From NCBI GenBank assembly GCA_040755755.1, contig JBFLZW010000034.1, positions 25,382 to 55,581 on the forward strand: a stretch of DNA of 30,200 nt, written 5' to 3'. Source of the DNA: a bacterium (GTDB taxonomy: Bacteria > SZUA-182 > DTGQ01). A program made the position numbers and the translations under genes. The notes under the pieces were generated by a model. It made no database searches. It was not told the origin of the DNA and worked only from the letters and a program-made list of their open reading frames with translations. Shown here one piece after another: positions 10,108 to 18,416 of the stretch; the first letter of the stretch is position 1, and each line of letters begins with the position of its first letter.

Positions 10108-10154
10108 AGAGGGTAAGCAACAGCGTGATTCAAATGATTGCTTACCCTCTTTTG
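10108..10154 (+). terminator. Strong intrinsic terminator after secF
   Basis: A perfect 13-bp stem (AGAGGGTAAGCAA at 10108-10120 with TTGCTTACCCTCT at 10138-10150) has a 17-base loop and is followed by TTTGTTT. It ends the tgt-secF operon, 24 bases upstream of the earliest start candidate of the P-type ATPase. Confidence 0.9.
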
Positions 10155-10198
10155 TTTACGGGATCAACCGGACTCTCTTGAGAAAGGAATACCCTACT

Positions 10199-12901
10199 AT
10201 GACAAGGCAGTGGTGGCAACTGGATACGAACGAGCTGAGAAACCTGCTGACCACGGACCTGCTTTCAGGGCTCAGTCAGCAGGAGGCCGGAATCAGACTG
10301 GACAAGTATGGTCCCAACCAGTTACAGGAGAAAAAAGGGCCTGGCCCCTTATGGATATTTCTTGAACAGTTTCGGGATTTCATTGTCTGGGTACTGATAG
10401 GCGCGGCTCTTGTCTCTGGCTTTTTAAAGGAATGGGTCGATGCTCTGGCTATTGTGGTGATTATCATCCTCAATGCTATCCTGGGTTTTATCCAGGAATA
10501 CCGGGCCGAGAAGTCTCTGGCTGCCTTAAAAAAACTCTCAAGTCCCAGCTCCAAGGTCATCCGTGACGGGAAACAGATGATTGTGCCCTCCGCTGATCTT
10601 GTCGCCGGAGACCTGATTACGCTGGAAGCAGGCGATAATGTGCCTGCCGACTGTCGTCTGGTGTCATTAACCTCCGGGTTTGCCACCCAGGAGGCAAGTC
10701 TGACCGGCGAATCGAATCCGGTAGCCAAGACACATCTTGCCCTTGAGGAAAAGGGAATTCCTCTGGCTGACAGAGCGAACATGATTTACCTGGGGACCTC
10801 CGTTGCCTCGGGCAAAGCAAAGGCCGTAGTTGTCGAGACCGGCATGCAGACCGAGCTTGGCAAAATCGCCGGTATGATTCAGGAGATCGAGCACGAATCA
10901 ACACCTTTGCAAAAGAGGCTGGAGCAGTTTGGCAAGTGGATTGTCTATCTGTGCTTTGGGCTGGTAGGGGCCGTATTTCTGCTCGGCATCCTTCGCGGCG
11001 GCAGGTTGCTCGATATGTTCCTTACGGCAGTGAGTCTGGCCGTGGCCGCAATACCGGAAGGGCTTCCGGCAGTGGTAACGATAGCTCTGGCCCTCGGTGT
11101 TCAGAGGATGGTCAGGCGTCATGCGCTCATCAGGAAGCTTCCATCCGTGGAATCCCTTGGATCGGCCACAGTCATCTGTACCGATAAAACCGGAACCCTG
11201 ACCAAAAACGAGATGACCATTCAGGAGGTTTTTGCAGGTGATGTCCTTTTCCGGGTGACCGGGATTGGATATGCCCCCCGGGGGGAATTTCTTATCGGGG
11301 ATAACCCCATTATTCCTGCAGATTATCCGGACTTGAATAAAATTTTCACCTGCGGGGCACTGTGCAACGGAGCACACCTGGCCGAAGATCAGGGTCAATA
11401 TAAAATAGTCGGGGACCCGACAGAAGGGGCTCTCCTTACAGCCGCAGCTAAATTGGACCTGTGGAAAAGCAGGCTGGAGGAGGAATTCCCTCTGGTTGAA
11501 GAGATCCCTTTTGATTCTGACCGCAAAAAAATGACTATGGTGTGTAAAAACAGTAACGGCGGATTTGTGGCCTTTGTAAAAGGGGCCCCTGATATCCTGC
11601 TGAATGACTGCATCGCTCTTGAGAGAAATGGCACGGTGAGAAGACTGGAGGAGCATGACCGGAAGAAAATACTCCAGGTAAACACTGATATGGCTAATCA
11701 GGCCATGCGGGTTTTGGCCCTGGCTTACCGGAATTTCGATACAGCCCCGACGGACTATGAAGCCAGGGTAATTGAAAAGGACCTTGTATTCCTTGGACTT
11801 GTGGCCATGATCGATCCGGCCAGGGAAGAGGTCAAAGAAGCGATCCACAAGTGTAAAACAGCGGGCATCAAAACGGTTATGATTACCGGCGACCACAAGA
11901 ATACTGCGGTGGCTATTGCCAGTCAGTTAGGATTTTTTCACCAAGATTCACTCGCCCTGACCGGTGATGAACTTGACACTTTACGTGAAGATGAGCTCCA
12001 TCAGAACGTGGAAAAAATCGCTGTCTATGCCCGCGTCTCTCCGGAACATAAATTACGGGTTGTCCGCGCCTGGCGAAAACGCGGCGATATTGCAGCCATG
12101 ACCGGTGACGGGGTCAATGATGCACCGGCGCTTAAAGAGGCCGATATCGGTGTGGCTATGGGGATAACCGGAACCGATGTCACCAAAGAGGTTGCGGATA
12201 TGGTTGTCACGGATGACAACTTTGCTTCGATTGTGGCAGCGGTTGAAGAGGGACGGGGCATTTATGGCAATATCAAAAAGTTTATCCACTACCTGCTTTC
12301 CTGTAATGCAGGCGAGATCCTGGTCATGCTTGTTGCCTCACTGGCCGGGATGCCTGTGCCGTTGCTGCCGATCCATATCCTGTGGGTCAATCTGGTAACT
12401 GACGGGCTGCCGGCTCTTGCTCTGGGCGTTGACCCGGCTGACCCAAACAGTATGAAGCGGCCGCCCCGTCCTGCCAATGAGTCGGTAATTACCAGAAGCC
12501 AGGGATTATTAATTCTGCTTCAGGGCTCTTTTATTGCCCTGTGCAGTCTGCTTGCCTTCAGCTTTGTTCTGTTTATTGAAAAAGAGGGCCTTGTCCAGGC
12601 CAGAACAGCGGCCTTCGTCGTCCTGTCCTGCTCGCAGCTTTTTCATTCCTTCAATTGCCGGAACATGACTGAATCCCTGTTTACGATCGGGCTTTTCACC
12701 AATGAGAAGCTTATCATCGCCAATGGGATATCCTTCCTTTTGATGATGGCTGCTGTATATGTACCATTCCTGCAGGTGATATTCAAGACCCAGCCCCTCG
12801 GACTCTTCGATTGGGTTCTGGTCTTAGCTATCTCGTCATTCCCGCTCTGGGCAATGGAACTGTTCAAGAAACTGGGCAAGTCCAAATCCGCTCAGGTTTG
12901 A
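10199..12901 (+). CDS. Cation-transporting P-type ATPase, SERCA/PMR1-like Ca2+ pump (P2A)
   Basis: The 900-residue product has an N-terminal cation-ATPase domain (LSQQEAGIRLDKYGPNQL), M1-M2 near residues 60-100, the TGES actuator loop, the phosphorylated Asp at about 329 in ICTDKTGTLT, a KGAPD nucleotide site, MITGDH, and the hinge TGDGVNDAPALKEADIG. Ca2+ ligands of SERCA are conserved: AAIPEGLPAVV in M4, LSCNAGEILVM in M5 and NLVTDGLPALALG in M6. This supports Ca2+ (or Mn2+) export rather than Na+/K+ exchange. I prefer ATG 10199 over TTG 10178 because AAGGAA lies upstream at usable spacing. It is monocistronic, between the secF terminator and decayed sequence. Confidence 0.94.
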   Translation: MTRQWWQLDTNELRNLLTTDLLSGLSQQEAGIRLDKYGPNQLQEKKGPGPLWIFLEQFRDFIVWVLIGAALVSGFLKEWVDALAIVVIIILNAILGFIQEYRAEKSLAALKKLSSPSSKVIRDGKQMIVPSADLVAGDLITLEAGDNVPADCRLVSLTSGFATQEASLTGESNPVAKTHLALEEKGIPLADRANMIYLGTSVASGKAKAVVVETGMQTELGKIAGMIQEIEHESTPLQKRLEQFGKWIVYLCFGLVGAVFLLGILRGGRLLDMFLTAVSLAVAAIPEGLPAVVTIALALGVQRMVRRHALIRKLPSVESLGSATVICTDKTGTLTKNEMTIQEVFAGDVLFRVTGIGYAPRGEFLIGDNPIIPADYPDLNKIFTCGALCNGAHLAEDQGQYKIVGDPTEGALLTAAAKLDLWKSRLEEEFPLVEEIPFDSDRKKMTMVCKNSNGGFVAFVKGAPDILLNDCIALERNGTVRRLEEHDRKKILQVNTDMANQAMRVLALAYRNFDTAPTDYEARVIEKDLVFLGLVAMIDPAREEVKEAIHKCKTAGIKTVMITGDHKNTAVAIASQLGFFHQDSLALTGDELDTLREDELHQNVEKIAVYARVSPEHKLRVVRAWRKRGDIAAMTGDGVNDAPALKEADIGVAMGITGTDVTKEVADMVVTDDNFASIVAAVEEGRGIYGNIKKFIHYLLSCNAGEILVMLVASLAGMPVPLLPIHILWVNLVTDGLPALALGVDPADPNSMKRPPRPANESVITRSQGLLILLQGSFIALCSLLAFSFVLFIEKEGLVQARTAAFVVLSCSQLFHSFNCRNMTESLFTIGLFTNEKLIIANGISFLLMMAAVYVPFLQVIFKTQPLGLFDWVLVLAISSFPLWAMELFKKLGKSKSAQV

Positions 12902-12906
12902 GATAG

Positions 12907-13074
12907 AGCTCTCAGGAAGATCAGGGGGATTATATTTATCGCAAAGGTCGTGAAGATTTTACAAAAGCAGTCTTGCCACTGATAAAATGGGATAGTTATC
13001 AATCCTCCTACGATAAAGTCTATGATTCCGCCATTCAGCTTGCCAATAAGTACCTATCCGAAAAGTGGGGATGA
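12907..13074 (+). pseudogene. Orphan coding remnant of about 55 codons, no start codon
   Basis: Immediately after the ATPase stop a frame runs from 12907 to TGA at 13072-13074. Its composition looks protein-like (YIYRKGREDFTKAVLPLI, then SAIQLANKYLSEKWG). It has no ATG/GTG start or ribosome-binding site at its head, only an internal TTG. I take it as the 3' scrap of a lost gene; the family is not recognised. The hicAB relics follow directly. Confidence 0.4.
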
Positions 13075-13114
13075 CTCCAATAATGGCTCGGTCTCCCAGG
13101 ACTTTTCGGATAGG
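13053..13114. repeat. 14-bp perfect inverted repeat with 34-base loop
   Basis: CCTATCCGAAAAGT (13053-13066) is complementary to 13101-13114. It straddles the stop of the orphan remnant. It could act as a terminator hairpin for the ATPase transcript or mark an old insertion scar; no T run follows. Confidence 0.7.
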
Positions 13115-13180
13115 CTCTTAAAACCGGAACGCTGGGCGGTATGCTGGATCAGCTTGGCTTGAAGCTTTATGATCTTAAAA
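13114..13180 (+). pseudogene. hicA: Relic of a hicA toxin C-terminus
   Basis: Right after an in-frame TAG (13111-13113) the frame reads LKTGTLGGMLDQLGLKLYDL. This matches the usual end of HicA mRNA interferases (pattern LKxGTLxxILxQxGL). The dsRBD-like N-terminal part with the catalytic His is missing. It lies directly upstream of a hicB relic, the expected gene order, which strengthens the call. The match is from memory of the family. Confidence 0.5.
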
Positions 13181-13192
13181 TCTATAGGAGAC

Positions 13193-13443
13193 AATCATCC
13201 ATACAGGGACATACAGGGATTTGTTTATTATGCAACCTTGACGCCGGATAGAGAACAGGGTGGGTCCGTGGTTACATTTTCCGACTTCCCTGAAGCCATT
13301 ACCCACGCCTTCTTGATCCGCGTCACCCCTCCAAGCTTACCCGCATTGAAGCTGCACTATCTGTGATGGGCAGGCGATTGATTATTGAATTCAAAAGGCT
13401 GCTTAAGGTTCGGCTTTGCATTCGGTATACGATTTGCGGGTAA
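13193..13443 (+). pseudogene. hicB: Internally deleted hicB antitoxin
   Basis: One frame (around 13217-13305) encodes the HicB partial RNase-H-like strand region: VYYATLTPDREQGGSVVTF and FSDFPEAITH. From 13306 a different frame encodes the C-terminal end of HicB's helix-turn-helix: RLLDPRHPSKLTRIEAAL then SVMGRRLIIEFK, ending at TAA 13441-13443. The roughly 60-80 residues normally between these parts are gone, so an internal deletion fused N- and C-terminal pieces out of frame. The original start region is also disturbed by a tandem 10-base duplication (CATACAGGGA at 13200 and 13210) just after an AGGAG site. The gene cannot make a normal antitoxin. Confidence 0.75.
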
Positions 13444-13453
13444 AGGCAACCTA

Positions 13454-14554
13454 TTATGATATCGCCCCTTCTCCCTCCCTGAGTATGCCACCCCATTCAA
13501 GAACGACAAAACCTTTTCTATCCGGGGTCTCGATTGCCGGGGCTGCCAATTCCCGATACTCATTCAGAGGGGTGAAGTGGAAGATAACCCGGATCAAAGT
13601 ATCAGGTGCCGGAGTGATAGTCAGCCTGGCGTGCTCTGCCAGAAATGAGCTGCTCAGAAGCTTCATCTCATAGTAGCTGCTCCCCTGGAGCTGGTCCAGC
13701 CAGTATTCCATGAACTGCTCCTTCTCTTTCCGATTCAGCCCAAGCTTAGGCAAATATTTATTAAACCACGCTTCCAGATCAGGGCGCGCAACCACCCATC
13801 CTTCATCCGGCAATTCCAATGCATTGAGATCGGTATTCGCTTCCCAAAAGAGATAGTCATAGTGCTTTCCCTGCTTCTCATCAGTTATGGTGCCATCCGC
13901 AGTTGCCAGCACGCACCAGCCGTCATGGTAAGGGGGAATGGTTTTCGTGATCTCTCCAGCAACATCAAGTTTGACGCTTACCTGAGTATCTTTGAGGGGA
14001 TACAGGTAAATTGCCGGTTTGCGGTAAATGGCAGGTGCTGGCGAGTTTTGGTCGGTAATCTGGCAGTAATCGAAAGGACTATAAACTCCCCCGTCATTGC
14101 CGGTGCCTGCCGGAGATAACCAGGAGGAGACTCCCCAGGAGGGGGTGAGACTTGCTCCCCATCCTGCCTGACTGAAGGGAAACAGGCTGATTGTGGGGCT
14201 GGTGTATGCGCCGGTATAGCCACCGGTATAGCCGCCAGTATACCAACTGAATGGGGACTGCACCGGAGAGTAGTAGCTAAAATTACTCTGGTAAGGGCTG
14301 TATGAATATGCTGGATATGCTGAATATGGTGACAGCCAGAGAGAATTCCCCCAGGTCCCGGAGCCACCATTGGTGTATGGGTATGCCCCAAAGCCATAGC
14401 CAGTGGAGACATATGGCCAGTTCAACCCATAATATCCACCACCACCGTAAACAGACCCTCCGTAGTAGGCACGAAGCGGGGAGTCTGCCGGGAAAAGAAC
14501 CAAAAGCAGGAATAATCCGAGAACGAATACGAGGGAAAACTTCATCCTGTTCAT
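13454..14554 (-). CDS. Secreted Gly/Tyr-rich protein with a KPAIYLYP-type beta domain
   Basis: The 366-residue product begins with a signal peptide (KFSLVFVLGLFLLLVLF, cleavage probably near SPLRA-YYGG). Residues 30-160 are low-complexity Gly/Tyr/Ser/Pro with short repeats (YTGGYTGGYTGAYT). From about residue 180 a globular domain starts with KPAIYLYPLKDTQVSVKLD and contains YHDGWCVLATADGTI, YDYLFWEA and LPDEGWVVARPDLEAWFN. I have seen this KPxIYLYP domain in uncharacterised secreted bacterial and archaeal proteins but know no function. GGAGGA lies upstream of the ATG. Its low-complexity half resembles the GLYGG protein at 19996, suggesting a shared surface or matrix role (inference). Confidence 0.8.
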   Translation of the reverse strand: MNRMKFSLVFVLGLFLLLVLFPADSPLRAYYGGSVYGGGGYYGLNWPYVSTGYGFGAYPYTNGGSGTWGNSLWLSPYSAYPAYSYSPYQSNFSYYSPVQSPFSWYTGGYTGGYTGAYTSPTISLFPFSQAGWGASLTPSWGVSSWLSPAGTGNDGGVYSPFDYCQITDQNSPAPAIYRKPAIYLYPLKDTQVSVKLDVAGEITKTIPPYHDGWCVLATADGTITDEKQGKHYDYLFWEANTDLNALELPDEGWVVARPDLEAWFNKYLPKLGLNRKEKEQFMEYWLDQLQGSSYYEMKLLSSSFLAEHARLTITPAPDTLIRVIFHFTPLNEYRELAAPAIETPDRKGFVVLEWGGILREGEGAIS

Positions 14555-14738
14555 AAATTTTCCTCCTTGTATAGTTTATAATGGCAAGTTATAAATATGC
14601 GGCCAATTAATTCCTTTAACTGTTTTTTATATAGACAATAGTTCATTGATCATACTTACGATATATTCAATATGGCAAGAACCATTCCGGCTTTTTGGCG
14701 AGCTCATTCTGGCTGTGGAGCAGCGTACACGGGGCGAT

Positions 14739-14774
14739 AAATCCGCAGCCGGTCAGTCTCGACCAAGAGATCGC
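14739..14774 (+). repeat. 36-nt dispersed repeat, copy A
   Basis: This 36-base segment matches the reverse complement of 21028-21063 at 31 of 36 positions, with the last 17 bases (CTCGACCAAGAGATCGC) identical. Weak similarity extends upstream through a shared GTACAC. The two copies are in opposite orientation and bracket the envelope-protein block. Confidence 0.75.
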
Positions 14775-14902
14775 ACGCGGTATTTGGTGGGGCAAAAAAG
14801 CAGCCACACCCTCTTCCGTTAGCGACTATCGAATACAGGTGGTCGATGCCTTTCTCATGGAGGAGGACAGCTCTCGTCTATAAACACTGAGCCCAGGGCA
14901 GT

Positions 14903-15110
14903 TGCGGCGGCACCCACAGTATAATGTCTATCCACAAAAGGGCAATGGGGCAATGGGTATTACGATAAACCGGGCTATTCTCAAAAGCGGAAGTATTGAG
15001 CCATGCGCAAGGAAGGTGGCTGCCAGATCACCTTCAGTCCATGAGTAAGGAAAGCGGTATCGTGCCACCGCAATCCAAAGCGGCTACCCCATACTGTGGG
15101 TGCCGCCGCA
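14903..15110. repeat. Fold-back segment with perfect 20-bp inverted ends
   Basis: TGCGGCGGCACCCACAGTAT at 14903-14922 is the exact reverse complement of 15091-15110. The 168 bases between contain repeated AAAGCGG motifs but no gene. It could be a small non-autonomous (MITE-like) element or a structured transcript; target-site duplications were not evident. Confidence 0.7.
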
Positions 15111-15169
15111 GAAGGCAGTAGCCTTGCCTTGAGGGCATAAGAGCATTGCCCCTGACACCTGCGGTGTCT

Positions 15170-15560
15170 CGGGTGTGCAATGACCAGTTTGGGGAGAGGG
15201 CTGGGGTGAGGGGCTTTTGTGGCTAGTAACCTGAAGTTAAATATCATTAGCTTCTGTGAGAAGAAAGGTTAAGGGTCGGAATTTTTTGCCTTATCAGACA
15301 CATCCCCTCACCTCAGCCCTCTCCCCCTCAAGGGTGTTGTTACCCCTATAAGGGAGCGAATGCTCCTCATAATCCCTCCCCCTTTTGAGGCAGGGAGCCC
15401 CTGTGGCAGGGGGGGTTAGGTGGGGGTGAACCAAAACAATATCTTCCTCTCTTTGTAGAGGCAATATTGTTATCTGAAGATACTCCCCCCAGAGAGCAAT
15501 ATCGTTCATAAAAGAAGAAAAAATAAAACTGTCCGCCCCTGAACCCCTCAAGGGGCGAGG
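15170..15560. repeat. Cluster of G/C-rich intergenic repeat fragments
   Basis: Three blocks (about 15187-15218, 15300-15430, 15530-15565) carry variants of CCCTCACCnCAGCCCTCTCCCC, its complement, and CCCCTCAAGGGG-type palindromes. Such sequence is a familiar dispersed intergenic family in environmental genomes. A similar cluster lies at 21715-21820. It produces spurious open frames reading PHPSPLP. Confidence 0.7.
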
Positions 15561-15654
15561 GAGTAAAGGTTTGCACCTTCATCAAGGTAACTATGGGTAA
15601 ATTATTATCCATGAGTTCCCTTAGCGAGAGAACCACTAAGGTTTGTTCATGAAG

Positions 15655-18318
15655 TTAATTATCATCTGTCACCTCAATACACTCAGTGGTTACAACGTTA
15701 TGGGGAGTGGTCACTTCGACGGTCAGTATGCCCCAGGTTTTGTTATCTTTGCTGGGACATACTGTTACGGTAAAATGCGTGGGCGGATCCGGGGGATTCC
15801 AGTGGTTGGTATTCGGTACGGTAAATGATCTGGGGCCGACAATCTCTCCATTGGTTGTATTTACTGATACCATTGTCCCCGCCGGCAGAGGGTTTTTATT
15901 CTCATCGCCAAGGTAAATTGCCACATTCCGGTAGGTCACACCTCCCTGTAAATCTACTGATGTCGGCGAGAATGTTATATCTGCAATGCTTCCCGACATA
16001 ACAAGTACCATAGATGCCTGTGCATAGACCAGCTCATCGGTACATTTGCCATCAATTCTTGCCTCCTCGGAGCACAGAGTTCCATTATAGATGCCGTTCG
16101 GCTCTCCATCGAATGTTCGATTATGATTGTAATCCCAATACTCTTCGCCGGGATCGCGCCTTCCGTTTTCATTATTGTCACAGAATGGTTCACCAAGGTC
16201 AGTGGATAAATCAAACTGATCTCCCCCATCGAAGAGCCCGCTGGCATTATTGTTAATAAAGCTCTCTTCGCCAATGCAGTGGGCCAGAATCGTAACCCGG
16301 CCATCTGCCGGTATCGGGTTTCCGCTGCGCCAGGTTACTTCACATTCTCCATCTGATAAGGTACAGGAGTCATCAATTGAACCCCCTTCGGTGGTAAAAT
16401 AAACAATGGTTCCGTCCGGTACGAAATTATTGAAATGGTCGGCAGCCTGAAATGTTATGGGAACATCTACGATGTAATATAACGCTTCGGGGTTATAAAA
16501 TTCAGGGGTTAAGGTAATACTGTTCTGGTCAGGAAAGCCGGTGGATATCACCAGCTCATCCGAGACTATGGTAATCGAGGGATCACTGGTCAGGGTTGCC
16601 TGTATCCTGATATGAGTAGGCATAGTGCCTGCGTTTACTCTTACCTGGGCCAGCCCTTCCGAGTCTGAAACAGCATTGGGATCTGACAGTGAGAGGCCGC
16701 CTATTCCTGTGGACAGCTTGAAATCAACATTCTGACCCATGACTGGCTTGTTATTCTCATCAACCACCCTGAACGTGAGGACCGATATTTCGGAACGGGA
16801 GGGGCCACCGGTACCTTTCAGGGCAATGGCTGATGGTTCGGCGGAGATAAATTCGATGGAGCACGCTTCTCCCGGAGGAGTTACTCCCGGTGTGATGCCG
16901 CCGTCAACAACAATAAGGTAATTTGTACTTTTATTTTCCTTGGGTGTCGTCACTTCAACCGTAAGCATACCTGTATCGATACCGTCCCCCGGCACTGCTT
17001 CCAATACTATCGGGAATCTCGACGGCGCAGGCAGGCTGGTATTGGGAACAGTAAAAGAGCTTTCGCCAATAATCTTGCCATTGGTTGTTTTTACCGCAAC
17101 TTTTGTCCCTTCGGGCATGGGGTTGCCGTGCAAATCGGCAATGGAAGCCCAAATCGTTCCATAGCCTGTTTCCCGTAAATCCACTTTATCCACTCCATCC
17201 ACATTCGGGTCAAAGAGGGGCGAGCCTGGATCCGTTTTTGAGAAAGTAATGTCTGCAAAACTGCCCGACATACAGAGAACGAGAGATGCCTGAGCATAGA
17301 CCAGCTCGTCGGTGCATAAGCTCGCGGCTTGTGCAGCTTCGGAGCATAAGCACCCATTGTATTGGTGATTCGGTTCACTGTCGAACCTTCCATTATCGTT
17401 ATAATCCCAGTACTCTTCTCCGGAATCGAACACCCCGTTTTCGTTATCGTCACGGAATGGTTCAGCAAGATCAGTAGATTGAATAAAATGATCGTTCGGA
17501 TCAAATAATCCATTGGTATTTGAATCCGTAAAGCTTTCCTCACCGATGCAGAAGGCTAAAATGGTAATCCGTCCATCCGCCGGTCTTGGATTTCCGCTGC
17601 GCCAGGTCACGGTACAAACCCCGCTCTGCACGGGAGCGGAGCCGATGATCGAACCTCCCTCGGTAGTAAAGTAAACGATCGTTCCATCGGGTACAAAATT
17701 ATTGAAATGGTCGGCAGCCTGAAATATTATGGGAACTTCCTCATTGTTATAGTTCCATGCTTCGGGATTCAGGATTTCAGCGCCTAAGGAGACGCTGTTC
17801 TGGTCAGGAAGGCCGGTGCTTACTGCAAGTGCATCCGAGTCTATGGTAATTGCAGTATTACTGGACAGGGTTGCGCGGACTCTGATATGCGTGGGTACCG
17901 TACCCGCCTTCACCGTAACCTGAACCAGTCCTTCTGAATCTGAAATACCGCCGGGATTGGCCAATGAGAGGCCGCCTATTCCTGTGGACAGGGTGAAATT
18001 GACCGTCTGGCCCGGGACCGGGGTGTTATTCTCATCCACTACTTTAAAGGTGAGAACCGACATTTCCGAACGGGAAGGCCCGCCGGTGCCCTTCAGGGCA
18101 ATGGTTGAAGGTTCGGCCTCGACAAACTCGATGGAGCAGGGCTTTCCCGGCGGACCGGAACTGCCGCCACTGCCACTATTGCCAGCGGGGACAGAGGGGC
18201 TGCCGGTATCCGAGATGACGAATTTTGAATCTTTGCTGCCGCCGCAGCCGCCAAAACCAAGAATAAGCAGACTGCCAATCCAAAAAACAGCTAATGCCTT
18301 GACACACAGGCACTTCAT
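15655..18318 (-). CDS. Large lipoprotein with two Ig-like/Ca-loop repeat units
   Basis: The 887-residue product starts MKCLCVKALAVFWIGSLLIL and has a lipobox ending FGGC at Cys25, so it is probably lipid-anchored in the envelope. A Gly/Ser linker follows. Two homologous units begin near residues 60 and 484 (CSIEFVEAEPSTIALKGTGG and CSIEFISAEPSAIALKGTGG). Each has a Big_1/invasin-like domain (VVDENNTPVPGQTVNFTLST), a second beta domain with DGTIVYFTTEGGS, Asp/Asn-rich loops resembling calcium sites (DDNENGVFDSGEEYWDYND), then another beta domain. I chose ATG 18318 because AAGGAG precedes it; the frame is open to 18441. It follows the barrel gene by about 100 bases. Likely adhesion or surface architecture. 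Confidence 0.85.
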   Translation of the reverse strand: MKCLCVKALAVFWIGSLLILGFGGCGGSKDSKFVISDTGSPSVPAGNSGSGGSSGPPGKPCSIEFVEAEPSTIALKGTGGPSRSEMSVLTFKVVDENNTPVPGQTVNFTLSTGIGGLSLANPGGISDSEGLVQVTVKAGTVPTHIRVRATLSSNTAITIDSDALAVSTGLPDQNSVSLGAEILNPEAWNYNNEEVPIIFQAADHFNNFVPDGTIVYFTTEGGSIIGSAPVQSGVCTVTWRSGNPRPADGRITILAFCIGEESFTDSNTNGLFDPNDHFIQSTDLAEPFRDDNENGVFDSGEEYWDYNDNGRFDSEPNHQYNGCLCSEAAQAASLCTDELVYAQASLVLCMSGSFADITFSKTDPGSPLFDPNVDGVDKVDLRETGYGTIWASIADLHGNPMPEGTKVAVKTTNGKIIGESSFTVPNTSLPAPSRFPIVLEAVPGDGIDTGMLTVEVTTPKENKSTNYLIVVDGGITPGVTPPGEACSIEFISAEPSAIALKGTGGPSRSEISVLTFRVVDENNKPVMGQNVDFKLSTGIGGLSLSDPNAVSDSEGLAQVRVNAGTMPTHIRIQATLTSDPSITIVSDELVISTGFPDQNSITLTPEFYNPEALYYIVDVPITFQAADHFNNFVPDGTIVYFTTEGGSIDDSCTLSDGECEVTWRSGNPIPADGRVTILAHCIGEESFINNNASGLFDGGDQFDLSTDLGEPFCDNNENGRRDPGEEYWDYNHNRTFDGEPNGIYNGTLCSEEARIDGKCTDELVYAQASMVLVMSGSIADITFSPTSVDLQGGVTYRNVAIYLGDENKNPLPAGTMVSVNTTNGEIVGPRSFTVPNTNHWNPPDPPTHFTVTVCPSKDNKTWGILTVEVTTPHNVVTTECIEVTDDN

Positions 18319-18416
18319 AACCAATCTCCTTCTCTGGAAAAAGTCCTGGATAAAGTCAAAGTCCTCGAAAAAGCTCAAAGATAATTTTTCCTCTTCGCCC
18401 GCTGCTTTCCCGCTGT

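Larger units (their letters stand above)
14555..15654. other. Gene-poor, repeat-rich gap
   Basis: No convincing gene is seen. The gap holds one copy of a 36-nt dispersed repeat, a 208-base fold-back segment with 20-bp inverted ends, and several G/C-rich fragments of the type that translate as PHPSPLP; these are entered separately. Short open frames here lack ribosome-binding sites and protein-like composition. The start of the gap upstream of 14554 should hold the promoter of the minus-strand gene, but no clear boxes were identified. Confidence 0.6.

Noticed and set aside
10898-11896. 332-codon minus-strand open frame
   Set aside because: Lies wholly opposite the P-type ATPase core motifs; no ribosome-binding site, non-protein-like composition.
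13169-13366. Complete small gene of 65 codons
   Set aside because: Only its middle resembles HicB; the start overlaps the hicA relic and the tail is out of frame with the HicB C-terminus, so it is a broken gene.
14739-14774. 36-nt repeat as an isolated CRISPR repeat
   Set aside because: Only two copies, 6.3 kb apart and in opposite orientation, with no spacer structure.
14695-14883. 62-codon plus-strand open frame
   Set aside because: Includes the 36-nt repeat; no ribosome-binding site and no recognisable protein pattern.
14981-15247. 88-codon minus-strand open frame with PHPSPLP
   Set aside because: Composed of intergenic repeat sequence; no ribosome-binding site.
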